Source: an uncultured Burkholderiales Genera incertae sedis bacterium
GTDB taxonomy: Bacteria > Pseudomonadota > Gammaproteobacteria > Burkholderiales > Eutrophovitaceae
Reading direction: 5' to 3'
DNA: 10,592 nt
NCBI GenBank assembly: GCA_905479505.1
Contig: CAJQMS010000136.1
Location: 1-10,592 of the forward strand
The position numbers and the translations under genes are program-made. Numbering within the stretch: the stretch's first letter is position 1; every line of letters starts with the position of its first letter. The notes below the pieces were generated by a model that saw nothing but the letters and a program-made list of their open reading frames with translations, did no database searches and had not been told where the DNA came from. This document shows, one piece after another, positions 6,021 to 10,592 of this stretch.

Positions 6021-6776
6021 TTACATTGAAATACTTAAGCCACCATCCATCGTTAAGACATGACCATTCACATATGCCGCTTCATCCGAAGCAAGAAAAA
6101 CAGCCGCTGCGCCTATTTCGTCAACCTTACCCCATCGCCGGGCGGGTACCCGAGTACAGACCCAATCATTGAAGTCTCCATCAGCCATTAATGCCTGGTT
6201 CATCTCGGTGGCAAAATAGCCGGGGGCAATAGCGTTGACAGTGATGTTTTTATCCCCTAGCTCTACCGCCAGCTGTCTCGCCAAGGCATGTACCGCCCCT
6301 TTAGAAGCAATATACGCTGATATGGTTGGTCGGCCAATCTCGGCAGTGATTGAACCAGTAAATACAATTCGCCCAGCGTTTGAGTCAGCCATAAATTTGG
6401 AGACCTCCTTTGCCAGAATCCAAACACCAGTTAAATTCGTATCCACGACACGCCTGAAGTCCTCCTCCTCGAATTCACTAATCGGTGAACGGTGCTGAAT
6501 TCCAGCGTTTGCTATGAGAATATCAAGGTGACCATGTTCGCGAACGATTTCTTCGATAGCGCGTTTCACACCGAGGGAATCAGTTACATCGAACGGCATC
6601 GCCGAAACTGATAATCCCTGATCTTCCAACGTACACACTCGACTTTTCAATACGTCGGCATCTCTGCCATTCAAAACAACATGTGCCCCTTGCTTAGCTA
6701 ACGAGCTCGCCATGCTTAAACCGAGGCCACGCGAAGCTCCCGACACCAAAGCGATTTTTCCATCCAAACGAAACAT
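6021..6776 (-). CDS. SDR-family oxidoreductase, gluconate 5-dehydrogenase-like
   Basis: A 251-residue classical short-chain dehydrogenase whose whole pattern follows gluconate 5-dehydrogenase (IdnO/Gno), which interconverts 5-ketogluconate and D-gluconate with NAD(P)H. It shows the cofactor motif GASRGLG at 13-19, NGRD at 36-39 (basic residue favouring NADP), DVTD at 63-66 and NAG at 90-92, followed by IQHR. The catalytic set is N114, S142, Y155 and K159. PGYFATEMNQAL (185-196) and RVPARRWG (209-216) are the segments that set this subgroup apart from FabG. VNGHVLTMDGG is the usual C-terminus. Start ATG 6776 has AGGAG six bases upstream. There is no gluconate kinase, transporter or idonate dehydrogenase beside it, so the real substrate may be another polyol or keto-sugar. 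It has its own predicted promoter and sits behind the terminator of the next gene. Confidence 0.92.
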   Translation of the reverse strand: MFRLDGKIALVSGASRGLGLSMASSLAKQGAHVVLNGRDADVLKSRVCTLEDQGLSVSAMPFDVTDSLGVKRAIEEIVREHGHLDILIANAGIQHRSPISEFEEEDFRRVVDTNLTGVWILAKEVSKFMADSNAGRIVFTGSITAEIGRPTISAYIASKGAVHALARQLAVELGDKNITVNAIAPGYFATEMNQALMADGDFNDWVCTRVPARRWGKVDEIGAAAVFLASDEAAYVNGHVLTMDGGLSISM

Positions 6777-6808
6777 GCCCGCTCCTAAAATTACTTACCC
6801 ATGTTTGA

Positions 6809-6837
6809 ATATTACTCTTACAAGTAAGGGTTATTAA
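6809..6837 (-). promoter_or_regulatory. predicted promoter with an internal dyad for the gluconate 5-dehydrogenase-like gene
   Basis: TTAATA (6832-6837) and TAATAT (6809-6814) are 17 bases apart; each matches 4 of 6. The inverted repeat CTTAC-AA-GTAAG (6817-6828) lies in the spacer. A related TTACTTACCC (6791-6800) lies downstream of the -10. The layout suggests a repressor operator, but each element is individually weak. Confidence 0.3.
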
Positions 6838-6859
6838 AAAATTTTGCATCATCCCGACT

Positions 6860-6885
6860 AAAAAAAAACGCCGCATTTGCGGCGT
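6860..6885 (-). terminator. rho-independent terminator of the quinone oxidoreductase gene
   Basis: An 8-base-pair stem (ACGCCGCA / TGCGGCGT) with a 2-base loop, followed on the minus strand by nine uninterrupted T. It begins 26 bases past the stop of the oxidoreductase gene and separates it from the downstream dehydrogenase gene. Confidence 0.9.
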
Positions 6886-6911
6886 CATTCATCTCATTGA
6901 TGAAAATTAGG

Positions 6912-7883
6912 TTAAGGCATAAGAATAGTAGATCCCGTTGTTTTCCGTGCCTCGAGGTCTTTATGTGCCTGAGCTGCATCCGCAAGCGCATATCTTTGAT
7001 TAATATCTATCTTGATTTTTCCAGACTTAACCATCGCGAATAGTTCTTTTGCACCAGCCTCCAAATCCGAGCGCATAGCCGAGTAAACCATAATCGACGG
7101 TCGGGTTAAGTAAAAGGACCCCTTAGCAAGAACATTTACGTCAACATCACTCACCGGACCTGAGCCATTACCAAATACCGTTAACAAACCCCTTGGCTGA
7201 AGGCAATCTAACGAGCCATAAAATGTATCTTTTCCAACAGAGTCATACACCACGGGTACTCCACGACCTTTAGTAATCTCGCGGACACGTTCAGCAAAAT
7301 TCTCTTTGTTGTAGTTAATAGTGTGCTGACACCCGTGCGCTTTTGCAATCTTCGCTTTCTCGTCAGATCCTACGGTACCAATCACCTTCGCACCGAGAGC
7401 TTTGAGCCACTGACATGCAATCAAACCCACCCCGCCGGCCGCCGCATGAAACACAACAGTTTCGCCTTTCTGAACACGATAAACCCTCCTAATGAGCATA
7501 TGAACAGTTAGGCCCTTCAGCATCATTGCCGCGGCATCCTCGTCAGACACTCCTTTGGGGATTTTGACTAATTTATTTGCTGGCATAACACGTTCTTGCG
7601 CGTATGCTCCTGGAGGTCCACCCGCATATGCCACACGATCGCCGACCTTGACATGGGTGACGCCAGCGCCTAAAGCCTCAACAACGCCGGCTCCTTCTAA
7701 ACCAACACCGGTAGGCAAAGGTAGTGGGTACAAACCAGATCGGTGATACGTATCAATGTAATTTAACCCTATTGCCGTGTGGCGGACTCGCGCCTCGCCT
7801 CGCTTTGGTTTGCCAACAAGCGCGTTCTCGACCGATAAAACTTCGGGACCGCCCGTTTTATGAAATTTAACCACTGTTGTCAT
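6912..7883 (-). CDS. qor: zinc-independent quinone oxidoreductase (medium-chain dehydrogenase/reductase family)
   Basis: A 323-residue NADPH:quinone oxidoreductase matching the length of E. coli QorA (about 327). It reduces quinones or reactive alkenals in the cytoplasm with NADPH. The GroES-like N-domain carries GLNYIDTYHRSGLYPLPLP (39-57) and the G-rich GVGLEGAGVVEALG (59-72). The Rossmann domain carries AAAGGVG at 147-153, the qor version of the cofactor motif. Zinc-ligand cysteines of alcohol dehydrogenases are absent. VYDSVGKDTF at 212-221 is also diagnostic, as is the ending TTGSTILMP. ATG 7883 has a strong GGAGG five bases upstream. The gene appears to stand alone: the gap before it is 167 bases and a strong terminator follows. 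In that upstream gap I see only AT-rich DNA with T runs and no convincing promoter or hairpin. Confidence 0.95.
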   Translation of the reverse strand: MTTVVKFHKTGGPEVLSVENALVGKPKRGEARVRHTAIGLNYIDTYHRSGLYPLPLPTGVGLEGAGVVEALGAGVTHVKVGDRVAYAGGPPGAYAQERVMPANKLVKIPKGVSDEDAAAMMLKGLTVHMLIRRVYRVQKGETVVFHAAAGGVGLIACQWLKALGAKVIGTVGSDEKAKIAKAHGCQHTINYNKENFAERVREITKGRGVPVVYDSVGKDTFYGSLDCLQPRGLLTVFGNGSGPVSDVDVNVLAKGSFYLTRPSIMVYSAMRSDLEAGAKELFAMVKSGKIKIDINQRYALADAAQAHKDLEARKTTGSTILMP

Positions 7884-7888
7884 TTATT

Positions 7889-7893
7889 CCTCC
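7889..7893 (-). promoter_or_regulatory. strong ribosome binding site of qor
   Basis: GGAGG on the minus strand, 5 bases before ATG 7883; the best Shine-Dalgarno match of any gene in the window. Confidence 0.75.
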
Positions 7894-8050
7894 AGTATCG
7901 CATACACTAAATAAAAACATGATTCACCGCTTAATTGGTTTTTTTAAAAACGACGAACCATAAATAAAGTCACATTTACGTCTCGACTTATTTTCGCAGA
8001 AAAACAAAATCCGAGTAGAAAAAAAGTTATCCCACGTATGTATTAAACAA

Positions 8051-9046
8051 TTAAATCGAAAATCCTTCTTGCATCAACCCCACTTGCTCTCTTATATGCC
8101 CAATATGCTCCTCCCAATAACGTTGAGATCCAAACCATGGGAATGCCACCTTAAATGCAGGGTCATTCCACCTCTGAGCAAGCCAACCAGCATAATTTAT
8201 GATTCGCAAAGTTCTAAGTGGCTCGATTAAAGAAACCTGTCTGTAATCGAAATCCATGAACTGTTCATAACCTGAAACAACTACACGCAACTGCGCCTCC
8301 ATCTCCTCCCGGTCCCCAGAGAGCAACATCCACAGGTCCTGAATCGCCGGCCCCATGACGGCGTCGTCCAAATCAACAAAACTAGGCCCATCATCCATCC
8401 ACAGGATATTTCCCGTATGGCAGTCACCTAACAAACGAATTAGCTGCGCGTCGTGGATCTCCATAAAGGCACTATCAATAGTTGTTATTGCGAGCTCAAC
8501 AAGACCTTGGTAAGCGTCTCTCAATTCATTGGGGATCAAATCGTTTGACAGAATAAAGTCAGCAGGCGCCCGACCGAACTGACCGGTGCTAATCGCTGGT
8601 CTGTGTTTAAAGGGTTTCGTTACGGAGACTGCATGGATGCGTCCTATCAACCGACCAATCCAACTCAGGACCGACTGATCCTCTAGGTTGGGCGCTCTTC
8701 CACCGACTTTTTTAAAAATTGAAAATTTAAAATTTTCAACCTCGAAAATTGACACCTCATTCACTCTCAAAGGCGCGATTACAGGGAGCTCAAATTCTGT
8801 TAAGTCAAACGTAAACTGATGCTCCTCGATTAATTGATTTTGAGACCATCGACCTGGCCGATAAAATTTGGCTACCACATCGTATTCTCGATGCTCATCG
8901 TAAACACCTACTTGATATACGCGATTTTCAAAGCTATTGAGAGGAACTAACTTACCTGTTGTTTGCCAGCCCACTTGATCTATAGCATTAAGTATAAGAT
9001 CAGGTCCTAGACCAAAATAGGGTGTCTCCTCTGCTTGAAATTTCAC
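8051..9046 (-). CDS. srkA: stress response Ser/Thr protein kinase (SrkA/YihE family)
   Basis: A 331-residue protein with the aminoglycoside-phosphotransferase-like kinase fold of SrkA (E. coli about 328 residues), which in E. coli counters MazEF-linked stress death. NSFENRVYQVG (37-47) is the nucleotide-binding loop. K60 in VVAKFYRPGRWS is the likely ATP-contacting lysine. RLLGDCHTGNILW (204-216) is the catalytic loop with D208 and N213, and FVDLDDAVMGPAIQDLWMLL (223-242) holds the metal-binding D225/D227. In most relatives the loop reads HGDCH; here the His is Leu (L206), while the catalytic Asp is kept, so activity is likely retained. Start is GTG 9044-9046 with GGAG about nine bases upstream. 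E. coli srkA is followed by dsbA, but here the downstream neighbour is a quinone oxidoreductase. It follows the second short-chain dehydrogenase by 54 bases, so co-transcription is possible. Confidence 0.94.
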   Translation of the reverse strand: MKFQAEETPYFGLGPDLILNAIDQVGWQTTGKLVPLNSFENRVYQVGVYDEHREYDVVAKFYRPGRWSQNQLIEEHQFTFDLTEFELPVIAPLRVNEVSIFEVENFKFSIFKKVGGRAPNLEDQSVLSWIGRLIGRIHAVSVTKPFKHRPAISTGQFGRAPADFILSNDLIPNELRDAYQGLVELAITTIDSAFMEIHDAQLIRLLGDCHTGNILWMDDGPSFVDLDDAVMGPAIQDLWMLLSGDREEMEAQLRVVVSGYEQFMDFDYRQVSLIEPLRTLRIINYAGWLAQRWNDPAFKVAFPWFGSQRYWEEHIGHIREQVGLMQEGFSI

Positions 9047-9100
9047 GACTTCACACTCCGATCGATCGAAAAAATATATATCCTGATAAAAAAAGAACTA

Positions 9101-9784
9101 TCACCTTGGATATGAGCCACCATTAACATCGATAGTCGTTCCTGAAACGTAGGTCGGACTCTCGGCGCCTAACCAGAAAATCGTCTCTGCTACCTCTTCT
9201 GGTAAACACGGCCGGCGGCTGTGAACACTACTCATTACGGATTCTTTTCTGGACTCTGGTAATCGCTCATACATCGCGGTTAACGTGGGCCCAGGCGCTA
9301 CCGCATTCACCAGCACACCATAAGGACCAAAGTGTGACGCGTAGCTTTTAGTAAGATTCAGCAATGCAGCCTTTGTTGCGCCGTACCAAAGATCCGGGTG
9401 GCCTGTAAATGCGGAAACAGAACCCACTGAAACAATCCGGCCACTGCCCCTAAGTTTCATGGCTTTCGAGGTTGCCTCAATTAGCTTCGCAGGCGCTAAT
9501 AGATTGACATCTAATATTTCCTGCATGTGGTCTTTAGGTATTGATTCGATAGGGTCACAGAATAAGACTGCAGCGTTATTCACCAGTGTGTCAACCGGCC
9601 CGATACGGTCAATGAGTCCAGGGATACCGTCTAAATCTCTTAAATCGAAAATAATTTCTTCTCCCATCGAAGCTTCTTTAAAAATCTTATCTAAAGACAA
9701 CACGTACCAACCCATCACTGCAAATTTTTTTGCGACGGCTAGACCGATACCCGCTCCAGCTCCGGTGATCAATACTCTTTTCAT
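9101..9784 (-). CDS. SDR-family NAD(P)-dependent oxidoreductase
   Basis: A short (227-residue) classical short-chain dehydrogenase. It has the cofactor motif TGAGAGIG (7-14), D32 after the second strand (favouring NAD), FDLRD at 46-50, NNAA at 69-72, N94, and the catalytic S122, Y134 and K138. PGPTLTAM (165-171) and YVSGTTIDVNGG (212-223) are the usual later blocks. It is about 20 residues shorter than FabG-type enzymes because the region between the second and third strands is compact. The substrate cannot be assigned; sugar, polyol and hydroxy-acid dehydrogenases share these motifs. ATG 9784 is preceded by a weak GAG-containing site. It lies 40 bases after the unrecognised gene on its right and 54 before srkA, with no terminator in either gap, so these three genes probably form one transcript. 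Confidence 0.93.
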   Translation of the reverse strand: MKRVLITGAGAGIGLAVAKKFAVMGWYVLSLDKIFKEASMGEEIIFDLRDLDGIPGLIDRIGPVDTLVNNAAVLFCDPIESIPKDHMQEILDVNLLAPAKLIEATSKAMKLRGSGRIVSVGSVSAFTGHPDLWYGATKAALLNLTKSYASHFGPYGVLVNAVAPGPTLTAMYERLPESRKESVMSSVHSRRPCLPEEVAETIFWLGAESPTYVSGTTIDVNGGSYPR

Positions 9785-9824
9785 CCCAATCTCACTATCA
9801 TAAATTGCGAATAATGACCCACCA

Positions 9825-10592
9825 TCATCCTTCGCAGTTGACGTATATTTCGCTATTATCCGCGGATTTTAGCTGATAACGTTGAACGCCTATATCTCGA
9901 AAAAAGCGATCCATAATCGAGAGTACTTGCTCATGAGACTCGTATGGCGCAACAGGAAAATCAAATGTCCTATCAAACGACTCGTCGAACAACGATGACA
10001 ATCTCACCAATACCTTCCCACCCGACGAGGAATCTATAGAAATATCTGCCTCTCCAAACTTAAGACGCGCATGATTTATCGCGTTACTAGCGAACAATTG
10101 AAAGCCAACCTCTCGGACCGACCAATACCCCTCTTCAAGAGATTTAATAAGAGGCATCGGTGGACGGGGTATCGCCAAGATCGAGCAATCTTCAGTCGAT
10201 ATTTGTTGGCTCAATGCCTCGGCAAACTTAATCCCCCATCTGCCGATATTTCCAGCAGATTCAAAAATCGACGGCGCCGAGGAAGGGCTAAGCGAAACAC
10301 CACAAAGGAAGCGTAATTGCGCGGCTTCCGAACCAGCTCGAACTTCGACTGGACACTCCGAAAAATCAAGAGTCATTGGCTTTTTTGAAGAGTGATACCG
10401 ACCAGCCTCCTTCCACGACTTCAATGGATATCCGTTCAAGACGTCATGGTCCGTTAGAGAGTTTGCGAGTCCAAAGTTTTTACAGTGTCCCAAAACACCC
10501 AGGTCCTCAAAGAGATCTTGCAAGACACCCACATCGCGCATGACGGTCGAGAGTCTGATGTTCTTTTGTGAGCCAACAACTAAAATGATTGG
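9825..10592 (-). CDS. protein of unknown function, 5' end beyond the window
   Basis: The reading frame is open from the right edge to the TGA at 9825-9827, giving at least 255 residues. An ATG at 10541 exists, but the 17 codons upstream of it (PIILVVGSQKNIRLSTV) read as ordinary protein with a hydrophobic beta strand, and no ribosome site precedes the ATG. The gene therefore most likely starts outside the window. I do not recognise it with confidence. Visible features are a mixed alpha/beta composition, no membrane segment, GVLQDLFEDLGVLG near the start, FLCGVSLSPSS about 60 residues further on, a proline-rich AIPRPPMPLI, and a C-terminal helix-strand unit. The FL-G-V block followed by a W-containing helix and the proline stretch loosely recall DUF2863-type proteins from memory; this is weak. 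It heads a probable transcript with the short-chain dehydrogenase and srkA. Confidence 0.75.
   Translation of the reverse strand, partial: PIILVVGSQKNIRLSTVMRDVGVLQDLFEDLGVLGHCKNFGLANSLTDHDVLNGYPLKSWKEAGRYHSSKKPMTLDFSECPVEVRAGSEAAQLRFLCGVSLSPSSAPSIFESAGNIGRWGIKFAEALSQQISTEDCSILAIPRPPMPLIKSLEEGYWSVREVGFQLFASNAINHARLKFGEADISIDSSSGGKVLVRLSSLFDESFDRTFDFPVAPYESHEQVLSIMDRFFRDIGVQRYQLKSADNSEIYVNCEG

Noticed and set aside
5995..6025. Imperfect inverted repeat (TGTAAT..GGAC / GTCC..ATTACA) at the end of the gluconate 5-dehydrogenase-like gene
   Set aside because: It has a 2x2 internal mismatch, overlaps the stop codon and is not followed by a T-tract, so it is not a convincing terminator.
9059..9068. 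CGATCGATCG palindrome before srkA
   Set aside because: It is short and repetitive, with no promoter element placed to make it an operator.
9459..9803. 114-codon plus-strand open frame
   Set aside because: It is antisense to the second short-chain dehydrogenase, whose motifs are complete; the translation shows only shadow composition.
1..10592. Search for CRISPR, transposon ends, tRNA, prophage or toxin-antitoxin modules
   Set aside because: No regularly spaced repeats, transposase, cloverleaf or paired small genes are visible; the region reads as ordinary metabolic and stress genes.

Overview
The window looks like chromosomal DNA from a free-living, probably marine, gammaproteobacterium. 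The grounds are a Fur-type operator over the promoter of an outer-membrane porin, an Fpr-type ferredoxin-NADP reductase, an SrkA/YihE-family kinase, and compact, moderately AT-rich spacers. This placement is inference from gene content; there is no rRNA or other taxonomic marker. Coding density is high. Eleven of twelve genes lie on the minus strand, and only the fragment at the left edge is on the plus strand. No tRNA, rRNA, CRISPR array, insertion sequence, integrase or phage gene is visible, and no gap between genes exceeds about 210 bases.

Left part (1-3387): the 3' end of a SnoaL/NTF2-like gene runs tail to tail into a small exported protein, the two sharing a CTAG at their stop codons. 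Next come two tandem PhyH-type Fe(II)/2-oxoglutarate dioxygenase genes, 10 bases apart and behind a promoter-like TTGACA site, and then a 2-keto-4-pentenoate hydratase-family gene. These probably act on small organic molecules, but no substrate can be read from the sequence.

Middle (3513-5977): a porin with an N-terminal coiled coil is bracketed by a strong terminator and a promoter whose -10/-35 spacer holds a good Fur box, so it should be switched on by iron starvation. Upstream on the same strand lies fpr with its own predicted promoter. The two probably belong to a redox/iron-responsive part of the chromosome.

Right part (6021-10592): a gluconate 5-dehydrogenase-like short-chain dehydrogenase, a zinc-independent quinone oxidoreductase with a textbook terminator, an SrkA-type stress kinase with a changed HGD motif, a second short-chain dehydrogenase, and a gene for an unrecognised protein that runs off the right edge. 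The last three, read right to left, are closely spaced and probably co-transcribed.

I see no convincing new defence or mobile system. The most informative signals are the Fur-controlled porin promoter, the uncharacterised dioxygenase pair, the dyad inside the promoter of the gluconate-dehydrogenase-like gene, and the unrecognised gene at the right edge.
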